Positions 42,961 through 50,900 of a stretch of 64,000 nucleotides of DNA are shown here, one piece after another. The notes under the pieces are model-generated. The model was not told the DNA's origin. It saw only the letters and a list, made by a program, of their open reading frames with translations, and did no database searches. Position numbers and translations under genes: made by a program. Source of the DNA: JACKDX01 sp964640175 (lineage in GTDB: Bacteria; Myxococcota_A; Polyangia; Polyangiales; GCA-016699535); assembly GCA_964640175.1 (NCBI GenBank), contig CAZXFW010000004.1, forward strand, positions 1-64,000, in the 5' to 3' direction. Each line of letters begins with the position of its first letter. The first letter of the stretch is position 1.

Positions 42961-44070
42961 GCAGAAATTCGGACCGCCATGGCTTGAGGGCACCAACGTT
43001 CCAGAAAGGCCTTCAAACGTAATGACGGCGTTTGATCCAGTGACAACAATCGGCTGTCCGTAATAGAGGGTGATTTCATAATCAAAAATTGACGCCGAAC
43101 TGAAATCGAAGGTTGCAGAGCTAATGAAAGGACATTTGTCACACGCCAGCGCCTCGAACATGACCTGTCCGTTTGCAGGCTTCGCTTCATAAAAACCCGC
43201 ACCGATGGCAATGATTTCTTGGCCCTTCATCAGACCCATCTCCCAGTACCATGCGCCGTCAAAACGGAGCTCTTCATAAGCGACATTGAAAAACCGATGC
43301 GCCACAGCGCCCAGATTCGCACCCTCGATGGTCATGGTTTCTCCATCGCGGACCCAGCGGTCATCGCCGATTCTAATGCCGACTTTGCCTTCACGTTGTT
43401 CTACGATGCCTTCATAGAGTGGGACGCTACTACAGTCGACTTTCGTGGGTGTCATGGACTCAAGAGTCAAGCCTGGATCGGTCGCACTCAAAATGACGCA
43501 GCTGTATATTCTTGAAAGTGCTTGCTCCGTCTCGATTTTGAAAAAAGGAGCTCCTAAGTAAAATTCTGTGTTGTTTGTTCCAGGATCGAGGCTTGAGCGT
43601 CAAAGACCATCCATCGATGTTTCAGGCTCGATAAAGGCACGAGCGTCGGGATGTTGCCCAGGGGAGTAACCCAAGCAAAGGGCGCATTCCTCCACGCCTC
43701 CCACCACCGTCGGCTCTAGGTTGCCTTCGACGAGATTCAAGATCTTCCAATCGGTGTTTTCTACGTAAGTTGGAGCGTCTCTTAAGGTTCTGCCAGCTAC
43801 CTCCGTCATCGGAATCTTCTTCTGAGTGAAAACATCACAGGTCCATGCATCCCAGCTGCTGTCACATTCATTCGGAAGTCTCTCTTCGATGCGGGCACAA
43901 CGAAGCTGTTCTTGGGTGTATCCCAAAGAGTCTCCAAGGTTACCGCAGCTCGTCTGATACACGATTTGACCCTGGCTCTGAGACCCGGTCTCGCCGAATG
44001 GCTCCGCGCTGCAAAAGCTCAGGAAAACACACGGTATTAAACAGAATTTGAAGGAATGGCGTAGGTTCAT
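42865..44070 (-). pseudogene. Lipoprotein gene split by one in-frame TGA
   Basis: The minus strand encodes an N-terminal part from the ATG at 44070 (signal MNLRHSFKFCLIPCVFLSFC) to a TGA at 43602-43600, reading EPETSMDGL-stop. I checked every codon from 43599 to 43491: the same phase stays open (RSSLDPGTNNTEFYLGAPFF and so on) and runs on through the C-terminal frame to 42865, ending DITAPLDDDQQAL. The whole would be about 400 residues, a beta-rich lipoprotein with several cysteine pairs (CALC, CDKC). A TGG-to-TGA nonsense change is the simplest account. If not dead, the C-terminal piece could initiate at TTG 43491. Confidence 0.78.
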
Positions 44071-44134
44071 TCCGGGCTTTATCATGGGATACTCAGTTGG
44101 CAAGCCGAGACGCATGACTACGGTTTTTGAGTGT

Positions 44135-44184
44135 CAAAGGCGCCGTTTTTTCTGTCATCACATGCAGGCAAATCCGCCACCGTA
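44135..44184. repeat. 50-base copy of part of the 38942-39628 lipoprotein gene
   Basis: CAAAGGCGCCGTTTTTTCTG through CAAATCCGCCACCGTA repeats 39490-39539 with one or two differences. It has no reading-frame role here and abuts the transposase remnant, so it probably marks a recombination joint. Confidence 0.85.
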
Positions 44185-44286
44185 TTCAAGCTCGATGTCA
44201 CCGTCTGTCCGTCTTGCGGCGGCCACATAAACATCACCGAGTTCGTGGATACCCAAGCTTGCCAAGCGTGGAAGCTACCGGCGTAA
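44185..44286 (+). mobile_element. Possible remnant of an IS91-like transposase C-terminus
   Basis: A frame of about 33 codons ending in TAA reads FKLDVTVCPSCGGHINITEF and continues VDTQACQAWKLPA. The DVxxCPxCGG pattern is the zinc-ribbon-like end of IS91/ISCR family transposases (typically DVLxCPRCGG followed by an ILEHLGLP tail). Only this scrap remains, the tail has diverged, and no catalytic part is visible. Other zinc-ribbon proteins could give the same short match. Confidence 0.45.
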
Positions 44287-44433
44287 ACGAGAGCGCCGAG
44301 AGCTGACTGGTTTTCAGCTTGGAAACGTCCTCAAGCTTTATGGCCGGATTGGTCGCGCTCCACGCGTTGACGTTCTCACCAAATGCGGTGTGTCCGATAT
44401 ATCGGAGCAACATGACAACTATTTGGAGGATTA

Positions 44434-44832
44434 GTGCGATCCCTTCTGGTAGATACCGGACCGCTCTACGCATTGCTTGATCCGGATGATGCACACCACG
44501 ATGAAGCGCACGATCAACTTCGTAGGTCGTATGAGATCGCTCCGACGCTCAGCGTCGCTTATCCGACCCTACTAGAGACCTATACTCTCGTTATGCGTCG
44601 ATTGGGAGCCAGGGTCGCGCAACGCTGGTTGCGAGACGCCAACGAAGGGTTGGGCCTTATTAATCCCACCGCGCAGGACTATGCATCTGCAGCATTGCTG
44701 GTGCAGCGCTACCCTGATCAAATGATTACCTTGTTCGATACCACGATCGCTGTCATTTCAGAAGCGCTCGATCTTCCAGTGTGGACCTTTGACAGTGACT
44801 TCGACGTGATGAAGGCGAAAGTATGGCGATAG
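44434..44832 (+). CDS. PIN-domain ribonuclease toxin (VapC-like)
   Basis: A 132-residue PIN-domain protein beginning at GTG 44434, preceded by GGAGGA. The acidic cluster is present: Asp7 in LLVDTGPLYALLD, Glu in LLETYTLV, Asp in LFDTTIAVI and FDSDFDVM near the end. VapC-type toxins cut tRNA or rRNA with Mg2+. No complete antitoxin gene is upstream; a short frame ending HDNYLED overlaps its start and may be the remains of one. Confidence 0.85.
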   Translation: MRSLLVDTGPLYALLDPDDAHHDEAHDQLRRSYEIAPTLSVAYPTLLETYTLVMRRLGARVAQRWLRDANEGLGLINPTAQDYASAALLVQRYPDQMITLFDTTIAVISEALDLPVWTFDSDFDVMKAKVWR

Positions 44833-44882
44833 CCTGCAACCGTACTGGAACCCGCTGGAACACAATATCCCAGGCGGTAGGA

Positions 44883-45470
44883 TTAGGATCTTACGAATTC
44901 TAGTAAGGGTGCCATGTCGTGATTGTCGGCAGCACGAAGAGCAGCGATGTAGGTTTGGCGCGTTTCACCCGCATCAACCAGATTGATGCGACCCCAAGAA
45001 AAACGTGGACGTTCCAACATCACTAGCAATAGGTCGGCAGCAAGCCGTGCATGTCGGCCATTGCCGTTGGGGAACGGATGAATAAACACAAGGCGATGAT
45101 GAAGCCGTGCCGCTATCTCATCCGGTTGATACGTAGCATAATCAATCCAATACCGACAATCATCGATGAGTTGTCGAAGTGCTTGTGGAATGCGATAAGC
45201 ATCGATTCCAATGTTTCGATCTGTGCGCCGCCATGTGCCGGCCCAGCGCCAGACTCGGCCGAACATGCGCTGGTGCAGATTGGCCAGGAACGCCTCATCT
45301 AGGACATTTCGTTGACGCCCAAACGCCCACTCCTCAGCCGTAAGGATGTTGGATTGCTCTGCTTCATTCAGTTCGTGCCGCAGAGTGATATAAGCAGGGA
45401 TCAGCTGTTCTTGTTCTTCAGTTGTGAGTGGTGTGGAAGCATCATCCTGTGACTGACTTGGTCCCGTCAT
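44883..45470 (-). CDS. Fic-domain mobile mystery protein B
   Basis: About 195 residues with a complete Fic motif FIHPFPNGNGRHARL (HPFx[D/N]GNGRxxR), flanked by EWAFGRQRNVLDEAFLANLH and the WRWAGTWRRTDRNIGI flap. This fits the family known as mobile mystery protein B, always encoded after protein A. Fic enzymes usually AMPylate proteins. The ATG at 45470 follows AGGAGTAAGG, six bases past the stop of protein A. The N-terminal part may contain an inhibitory helix, but I do not see a clear (S/T)xxxE(G/N). Confidence 0.9.
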   Translation of the reverse strand: MTGPSQSQDDASTPLTTEEQEQLIPAYITLRHELNEAEQSNILTAEEWAFGRQRNVLDEAFLANLHQRMFGRVWRWAGTWRRTDRNIGIDAYRIPQALRQLIDDCRYWIDYATYQPDEIAARLHHRLVFIHPFPNGNGRHARLAADLLLVMLERPRFSWGRINLVDAGETRQTYIAALRAADNHDMAPLLEFVRS

Positions 45471-45475
45471 CAGCC

Positions 45476-45943
45476 TTACTCCTGCCAAAGCTCAGAACCT
45501 GCCTTGTCAATAAGGCGCTGCACCAGACGCTTGAATTGCTCGTCTTCATCGGCCGCATCAATCTGTTGGGCTTCGAGGACCATGTTATGGCGCGTCGACT
45601 CGATCCGCAGCCTCGCCAGCTTTTCGGCGCGCTCGGTAACAAGTGACTCCAGCGTGTTTCTCGGCCGCAACGAGTAGACCAATTGGCAGTCCAGCGCACG
45701 GGCCGCCCGCTCCAGGCTCGCCAGCGTGATGCTGCCTTTCGTTTCTCCTTTCTCGATGGCAGTAATTCGGGGTTGACTCACACCCATTCGCTTGGCGAGC
45801 TGAGCTGCAGTCATGCCTAGAGCCTCGCGGATAGCCTTGATCCAACCTAACTGCGGCCGAGTCAGATCACCAGTGTTTTTTCCCAGTGTCTTCAATCGCT
45901 TATCGAGCTGACGGCGAGCTGATGCACGTTCTTGCGGTGACAT
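45476..45943 (-). CDS. Mobile mystery protein A (XRE-type HTH)
   Basis: A 155-residue HTH protein, partner of the Fic protein behind it. HTH at about 50-110: WIKAIREALGMTAAQLAKRM, then GVSQPRITAIEKGE and GSITLASLERAARALDCQLV. This A/B pair is found scattered on mobile elements and behaves like a toxin-antitoxin module. AT-rich sequence with dyad symmetry upstream would suit autoregulation. It lies in a region rich in other toxin genes. Confidence 0.9.
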   Translation of the reverse strand: MSPQERASARRQLDKRLKTLGKNTGDLTRPQLGWIKAIREALGMTAAQLAKRMGVSQPRITAIEKGETKGSITLASLERAARALDCQLVYSLRPRNTLESLVTERAEKLARLRIESTRHNMVLEAQQIDAADEDEQFKRLVQRLIDKAGSELWQE

Positions 45944-45961
45944 AATGATAATATATTTATT

Positions 45962-45979
45962 ATTTACTTCTAAGTAAAT
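45962..45979. promoter_or_regulatory. Palindrome upstream of mobile mystery operon
   Basis: ATTTACTT (45962-45969), CT, AAGTAAAT (45972-45979) is a perfect 8-bp inverted repeat 19 bases ahead of the protein A start, within strongly AT-rich DNA (45944-46060). It is a likely operator for protein A; the flanking AT content also supplies candidate -10 elements. Confidence 0.6.
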
Positions 45980-46116
45980 TATAATATGTAAGCTATTATT
46001 ATTGTCAACAAAATTAGCTTATATATTATAATTTATGTAATGTTTGATAATAATTAGATTATCATGGAACGGCCCCCCGCCGTCCCTTGGGGATCCGACG
46101 ACTGACTCCATCAAGC

Positions 46117-47100
46117 TCAGGTATTCGGTTCGGGTTCCTCGGTCGCACCCATGTACAACGTGATGCGCCGGCTGCCCGTGCAAGACGCCGTACGAACTTG
46201 CGCATGGTTGTGATCCGCTGTGCGTCGACGCAAATCAGAAGCCTCTGTGCGCAAGCGCTCGAACAAACCCAGCACTTCGTTTTTGAGTGGATGATCGTCA
46301 TTGATCACATAACTAAACGTACTACCGCCGCCAAAACTGGGAGAAGCGCTCTGTTCGGCGCGCGCACAAATAGCGCTAACCACTGCACCGTAATGATGCG
46401 ATATTGGTCCGTACCACGCTCCTTCATCCTGGCCTGCGGCAAAGAATACGGTAGCGCTGTAGTGCACGTCTCCGTCGACTTTCCGTCTCTGCACTTTGTT
46501 TTGCTCTACCAGCTTCGCTAGCGCTTCATCAAGCAGGGCCAGATCAACGCCCGGCAAATGGGTGCAAAGCGCTTGAATGTCCAGTGGACCATGACGTCGA
46601 ATATTGATCCACGCTAAAGAAGATAGGCCAGCGAGCTGTGCACTGTAGTCAGGTTTGAGATCATCCGCGTCGAGGATGCGGTAAACAATATGGTCTGATT
46701 CTCCTTTGCGATAAATCCAACCACTAGCAACCAGATCACTCATGATACCCACGAGCACTGCAGGATCGTCGTTACGAAAACGTTGAAATAGATCGTTGCG
46801 ACTCACGATACGGTTTTCGAGCATAAAGTCCACGACATTTTGCCAGAGCGTCCGGTTTCTAAAATACTGACTTTGTTCCAGCTTTTTTAGCTTGGTGTAA
46901 TAGGCGCGCAAACTCATCGAAAACATGTCTGCGATGACTTTGTGACCTAGACCACCATGCCGAAGCTGCTCAGTGAGGTCCAAGAAAATCTGATCACGCA
47001 TGTGTGCCAGAGGCGCCCGTGCGCCTCCGGCCGTCGCGAGGCGAGCAATCATCACCATGCTTTGCCGTACCAGGTCGTCGATCAGCAGCTGCAGTGACAT
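46117..47100 (-). CDS. Winged-helix regulatory-like protein of myxobacterial type
   Basis: A 327-residue cytoplasmic protein starting MSLQLLIDDLVRQSMVMIAR. It has a helical N-terminal segment with MRDQIFLDLTEQLRHGGLGHKVIADMF-type HTH character, then two winged-helix-like units (FRNDDPAVLVGIMSDLVASG with WIYRK; LPGVDLALLDEALAKLVEQN with KVQRR). The C-terminal third ends in a basic segment. I associate this architecture with uncharacterised myxobacterial proteins but cannot name the family. A DNA-binding regulator is likely. Confidence 0.65.
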   Translation of the reverse strand: MSLQLLIDDLVRQSMVMIARLATAGGARAPLAHMRDQIFLDLTEQLRHGGLGHKVIADMFSMSLRAYYTKLKKLEQSQYFRNRTLWQNVVDFMLENRIVSRNDLFQRFRNDDPAVLVGIMSDLVASGWIYRKGESDHIVYRILDADDLKPDYSAQLAGLSSLAWINIRRHGPLDIQALCTHLPGVDLALLDEALAKLVEQNKVQRRKVDGDVHYSATVFFAAGQDEGAWYGPISHHYGAVVSAICARAEQSASPSFGGGSTFSYVINDDHPLKNEVLGLFERLRTEASDLRRRTADHNHAQVRTASCTGSRRITLYMGATEEPEPNT

Positions 47101-47127
47101 GGAAGTTTTTGTATCCTCATCAGTCAG

Positions 47128-47988
47128 TTACGTCCAGTTGCAGATGTCGTCAGATTGAAAATCTTCGCCAGAGTCAATAACGATCTCCTCGCACGCAATC
47201 GGTTCGTAACTATCAAAACCTTCCTCTGCTCGCACGCAGCGACCGCAACTATACCCTATCTCAAAATCGTTGAACCAATGCTGGCTAGCCGCCTCGGAGT
47301 GGTCAATAATTAACTGTTTAGTCGCATCGCTATAATCGGCGGGATCCTGCTTAAAAATTATCGCATAGTTTTCCGAGCCTCCGCGTATGACTGCGTCAAG
47401 AGCCTCGTCCTCAGCGTCGGACAGCTCACCCTCCGATATAGTATAGTTGGGATCAGCCACCACTATGTGTCCAACGCCATACAATCCCTCTTGCAAAGCC
47501 ATTTCGGGCAATTTGCGAGGTACTTCGATCACAAGCTCGCTGCGATCGAGACTACCGGTTCCATAAAAATATGCGGTATCAGGGTTAGGCGCAGTTCTCA
47601 TCCAATACAACGGCACAGGGTACTTGGTGGAATCCTCCGCCCATGCTCCAGGATTGGACAACGTGATGCTCCACTGATTCCCACTCTCTCCCGCGCAGCC
47701 TTCGGTTTGCAGCGTTGTGCAGACCTCTGGTGGAAGCTCAGACACCAGGTTGATATCCGGCACGTTTGTACACACCGCCGCGCTGTCGATATCGATTCTG
47801 GCCAGCGTGCCATCCGGACACGCAAATGCATCGCCTTGGGCGGCAACGATGCTAGCAGAATACATGCAATAGGAACGTTTGCTTTCTGCAAGATGAACGC
47901 CTTCGCCGCAGTTCAAAAAGTGTGATTCATCGTCGGTGCATGCGCAGATACACACCAGAATCGCTAGAAATAATGTCTTAAGTCGCAT
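47128..47988 (-). CDS. Cysteine-rich hypothetical lipoprotein
   Basis: A 286-residue lipoprotein: signal MRLKTLFLAILVCICAC with the lipid Cys in the C-x-C ending. The mature part carries at least ten cysteines in pairs (for example SKRSYCMYS/FACPDG, GYSCGRC), so it should be disulphide-rich outside the cell. Central segment ITLSNPGAWAEDSTKYPVPL suggests beta structure. No known domain. It follows the winged-helix gene's start by 27 bases on the same strand, so the two may be co-transcribed. Confidence 0.65.
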   Translation of the reverse strand: MRLKTLFLAILVCICACTDDESHFLNCGEGVHLAESKRSYCMYSASIVAAQGDAFACPDGTLARIDIDSAAVCTNVPDINLVSELPPEVCTTLQTEGCAGESGNQWSITLSNPGAWAEDSTKYPVPLYWMRTAPNPDTAYFYGTGSLDRSELVIEVPRKLPEMALQEGLYGVGHIVVADPNYTISEGELSDAEDEALDAVIRGGSENYAIIFKQDPADYSDATKQLIIDHSEAASQHWFNDFEIGYSCGRCVRAEEGFDSYEPIACEEIVIDSGEDFQSDDICNWT

Positions 47989-48109
47989 ATGAGCCTCCTG
48001 GGGGATTCACCGGTCACTATGCCACCCACCCCAGCCTACCGCGAGTGCAAAAAAACGCACCTGTTTAGAGCCACCGGTCTTAGTTCTGATAGGCCCAACG
48101 AGGGTTTGC

Positions 48110-48162
48110 CTCGACGGTAATCGATAGCAAAAATCTGGCCATAGCCTGTGAGGCGTTACCAC
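48110..48162. repeat. Second copy of the 39657-39730 segment
   Basis: CCTCGACGGTAATCGATAGC through AGGCGTTACCAC, with one AATC unit where the other copy has more than six. It lies in the 304-base gap between the cysteine-rich lipoprotein and the ATPase (47989-48292), in which I see no gene. Confidence 0.85.
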
Positions 48163-48292
48163 GGTGTCCTTGCAGCACACGCCAGACAGCTCGCCGATTT
48201 CGATATTGAAAACCAGCAATTGATATGCTGATTATTATTTATATTCCGCATGTCAGTTGCCGATTTCATCAAATGCTGGTAAGCTAGGACGT

Positions 48293-49435
48293 ATGTACAC
48301 CAGAGTGTTAGAACTCGAATCGCTGTTAAAACAGCGGTCGCTGTTTCTGTTGGGGGCGCGCCAAACAGGGAAAAGCACATTACTTCGTAGAAGGTTTCCC
48401 CATGCGCGATTTGTGGACCTACTTGAGGCCGACACGTTTCGAGAACTCAGTGCCCGTCCCGAGTGGCTCCGTCAAACTCTCCGCCCTCAGGAACAATTGA
48501 TCATTATCGACGAGGTACAAAAGCTGCCATCACTCTTGGATGAAGTGCACCTACTGATTGAGCGTAACAAAGCACTCCGATTTGTGCTCACAGGAAGCAG
48601 CGCCCGTAAACTGAAACGAGGCAGGGCTAACTTGCTTGCGGGACGGGCATGGTTTTGCCAATTGCACCCGCTCATCGCTGCAGAGACTGAGCCCGCACAA
48701 TTGGACAGGCGCCTGAGCGTGGGTGGCCTCCCTGCAATGTTGGATTCTGCGGCACCTCATGAAGACCTACAAGCCTATGTAGGGACTTATCTGAGCGAAG
48801 AAATCAGAGCGGAAGGGCTGACGCGTTCCATCGAAAATTTTTCTCGATTCCTCTCGGTTGCTGGTAGCACCAACGGTCAGGTCCTTAATTTTGCAAAGGT
48901 AGCGAATGACAGTGGCGTGCCCGCTCGAACAGTCCGAGAGTATTATCAAATACTCGAGGACACATTGATCGGCTACATGCTTGAGCCCTATCAAAAGACC
49001 GTCAAGCGAAAGGCCATAGCAACGGCTAAATTCTATTTCTTTGATGTCGGCGTCGCCAACACCCTCATGCGTCGTGGCATAGTGCGCCAGGGCACTGAAC
49101 ACTATGGACAGGCGCTTGAACATCTAGTGTTCTTGGAGCTCAAGGCGTATCTGGCATACATGCGTAGACAGGAGACGCTCGGGTTTTGGCGAAGTCACAC
49201 GAAGCTCGAGGTCGACTTTATTTTAGGAGATCACCTGGCGATTGAAGTCAAAGCGTCGTCGCGTGTCTCTGAGCGCGATTTCAAGGGAATGCGAGCGCTA
49301 AACGAAGAATTGAATCTCAAGCGTCGCATTGTTGTGTGTACCGAACGTCAAGCACGCGTTGACGACAGTGGGATAGAAATCTTACCCATCCAGACGTTTC
49401 TAAAGAGACTCTGGCGCGGAGAAATCCTCACCTAA
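48293..49435 (+). CDS. AAA ATPase with DUF4143 domain, intact
   Basis: About 380 residues from MYTRVLELESLLKQRSLFLL (ATG 48293; an earlier ATG at 48257 is possible). Walker A is LGARQTGKSTLL, Walker B IIIDEVQKLP, sensor VLTGSSARKLKRG, then a winged helix (AKVANDSGVPARTVREYYQI) and the DUF4143 core with KFYFFDVGVANTL, TKLEVDFILGDHLAIEVKAS. These ATPases are widespread and poorly understood; the C-terminal part resembles PD-(D/E)xK nucleases. A truncated relative is at 38485-38892. Confidence 0.9.
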   Translation: MYTRVLELESLLKQRSLFLLGARQTGKSTLLRRRFPHARFVDLLEADTFRELSARPEWLRQTLRPQEQLIIIDEVQKLPSLLDEVHLLIERNKALRFVLTGSSARKLKRGRANLLAGRAWFCQLHPLIAAETEPAQLDRRLSVGGLPAMLDSAAPHEDLQAYVGTYLSEEIRAEGLTRSIENFSRFLSVAGSTNGQVLNFAKVANDSGVPARTVREYYQILEDTLIGYMLEPYQKTVKRKAIATAKFYFFDVGVANTLMRRGIVRQGTEHYGQALEHLVFLELKAYLAYMRRQETLGFWRSHTKLEVDFILGDHLAIEVKASSRVSERDFKGMRALNEELNLKRRIVVCTERQARVDDSGIEILPIQTFLKRLWRGEILT

Positions 49436-49533
49436 GTGAATGCTCATGAAGAGCGCTGTCGCATGGCTCTAGACTCAAGCGCCCTCTTTGAGACGCTCCA
49501 CTCACCCCACCTTAAATCAAAGACTGATGTACG

Positions 49534-49599
49534 ATAGCCAAAACCTATCATAATCATAAAAACGATGTATTGGTATTATCATTTGAAGATGGCGATACT
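49534..49599 (+). promoter_or_regulatory. OxyR box and promoter of ahpC
   Basis: ATAG (49534-49537), N7, CTAT (49545-49548), N7, ATAA (49556-49559), N7, GTAT (49567-49570): 14 of 16 tetrad bases at exact OxyR spacing. Abutting the box are a weak -35 TTGGTA (49570-49575) and, 18 bases on, a -10 GATACT (49594-49599), placing OxyR at the normal activating position against the -35. The ahpC ATG is 57 bases further. Confidence 0.88.
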
Positions 49600-49655
49600 C
49601 TCCTCAAGACAGTTCCAAACACTTCAACACACACATCCATGAAAGCGAGGATACG

Positions 49656-50198
49656 ATGATTTTAGGCGTCGGCGAAAAGTTCCCAGAATTTAATCTTAAG
49701 GCGGTCACGAGCCTAGAAAGCGGCAAGGAATTCGAGGACGTGACGGACAAAAGCTACAAAGGCAAATGGAAGGTTGTGTTCTTCTGGCCGATGGATTTCA
49801 CGTTTATCTGTCCCACAGAAATCGCCGAGTTTGGCAAGCGCAATGGCGACTTCAAAGACCGCGATGCACAGCTGCTTGGCGTAAGCACAGACACGCATTT
49901 CGTACATCTCGCGTGGCGCAAGAATCATCCCGATCTTAAAAATCTTCCCTATCCGATGCTGGCAGATACCAAGCGTGAACTCTCAAGTGCGCTAGGTGTG
50001 GTGCATAAAGAAGAAGGCGTCCCCCTACGCGCTACTTACATCGTGGATCCCGAGGGGATCGTTCGCCATGTCAGCATCAATGATCTCAGCGTAGGACGCA
50101 ATGTCAATGAAGTCTTACGTGTCCTCGATGCGCTACAAACTGATGAGCTGTGTCCGTGTAACTGGCAAAAGGGTGAACCCACCCTGGAGGTAGCGTAA
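49656..50198 (+). CDS. ahpC: Alkyl hydroperoxide reductase, peroxiredoxin subunit
   Basis: A 180-residue 2-Cys peroxiredoxin. The peroxidatic cysteine is in FTFICPTEIAEF and the resolving cysteine in DELCPCNWQKGE, the AhpC/AhpE-type arrangement used with AhpD. It reduces hydrogen peroxide and organic hydroperoxides. AGCGAGGATACG provides the ribosome site before the ATG. ahpD follows two bases after the stop, and an OxyR box with promoter lies upstream. No AhpF is present, consistent with AhpD as the reductant. Confidence 0.95.
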   Translation: MILGVGEKFPEFNLKAVTSLESGKEFEDVTDKSYKGKWKVVFFWPMDFTFICPTEIAEFGKRNGDFKDRDAQLLGVSTDTHFVHLAWRKNHPDLKNLPYPMLADTKRELSSALGVVHKEEGVPLRATYIVDPEGIVRHVSINDLSVGRNVNEVLRVLDALQTDELCPCNWQKGEPTLEVA

Positions 50199-50200
50199 CC

Positions 50201-50740
50201 ATGTCTACCCTTGAAACCCTACGTCAAGCGTTGCCAGAAGCAGCCAAGGACATCAAGCTGAATCTCGAAGCCGTGTTGGCAGAGAGCAGCTTGTCTGAGG
50301 AGCAGCGGTGGGGAGTAGCAGTGGCTTCGGCCATCGCTACTCGCAACGCAGAACTGTCTGAAGCTACTTATCAAGCGGCGAAACAACTCGCCTCTCCCGA
50401 AGCGTTAGACGATGCGGTGGCCGCAGCAAGCTTGATGGCCATGAACAACGTGTACTATCGCTCTAAGCACATGGTGGGCCGAGAAGAGTTTTCCAAGAAG
50501 CCCGCACGTTTGCGTATGAACCGAATTGCGAAACCTGCAAGCGAAAAGCTCAACTTTGAGCTCTACGCGCTTGCAGTAAGCGCCATCAACGGCTGCGATT
50601 CCTGCATCCGTGCGCATGACAAAGGCGTGCTCCATGCAGGGCTTAGCGACGAGCACGTGCACGATACGTTGCGTATTGCTTCAGCGTTTCAAGGAGCCGC
50701 GGTGGCTTACGAAGCAAGCAAATTTCTCAGTCATAAGTGA
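50201..50740 (+). CDS. ahpD: Alkyl hydroperoxidase AhpD
   Basis: A 179-residue AhpD with the family signature LNFELYALAVSAINGCDSCI RAHDKGVL: the CxxC redox pair in GCDSCI, the nearby His in RAHDKG and the Glu in FELYAL that form the proton relay. It carries electrons to AhpC, via a lipoyl-dependent system in mycobacteria. AGGTAGC in the end of ahpC is its ribosome site, so the two are coupled and should share OxyR control. Confidence 0.94.
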   Translation: MSTLETLRQALPEAAKDIKLNLEAVLAESSLSEEQRWGVAVASAIATRNAELSEATYQAAKQLASPEALDDAVAAASLMAMNNVYYRSKHMVGREEFSKKPARLRMNRIAKPASEKLNFELYALAVSAINGCDSCIRAHDKGVLHAGLSDEHVHDTLRIASAFQGAAVAYEASKFLSHK

Positions 50741-50833
50741 ATCCCACGCTCCGCTAACTTAATCCCGCCACCATGTCTAACAAGGAAAACGGACATGCCC
50801 CTTCAAGCGCAGCATTTACTGCGCACGCAAACA

Positions 50834-50869
50834 AATGCAACGGAATTGCGTTAACATACGCGTTGCATT
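50834..50869 (+). promoter_or_regulatory. Inverted repeat upstream of Fur-family gene
   Basis: AATGCAACG (50834-50842) and CGTTGCATT (50861-50869) are perfect complements separated by 18 bases. An inner GCAA-N5-TTGC symmetry also exists. It ends 31 bases before the start codon, suiting an autoregulatory Fur/Zur/PerR-type site, but the sequence does not match the E. coli Fur or Zur consensus I know. Confidence 0.5.
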
Positions 50870-50900
50870 AAATGGAGGCCTCGGCTATGGACTAGGGTGC

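Larger units (their letters stand above)
44071..44433. other. Intergenic region upstream of PIN toxin
   Basis: 363 bases hold the 50-base repeat and the transposase scrap. On the plus strand a frame without an ATG (44231-44434) reads through ELTGFQLGNVLKLYGRIGRA and ends SEQHDNYLED-stop, overlapping the GTG of the PIN gene. Its position and ending resemble a VapB-type antitoxin tail, but I cannot identify a start, so the antitoxin may be degraded. Confidence 0.4.

Noticed and set aside
43600..43602. In-frame TGA as a selenocysteine codon
   Set aside because: The context (MDGL-TGA-RSSLD) is not a redox motif, the protein is a variable lipoprotein, and neighbouring genes are decaying by ordinary stop codons.
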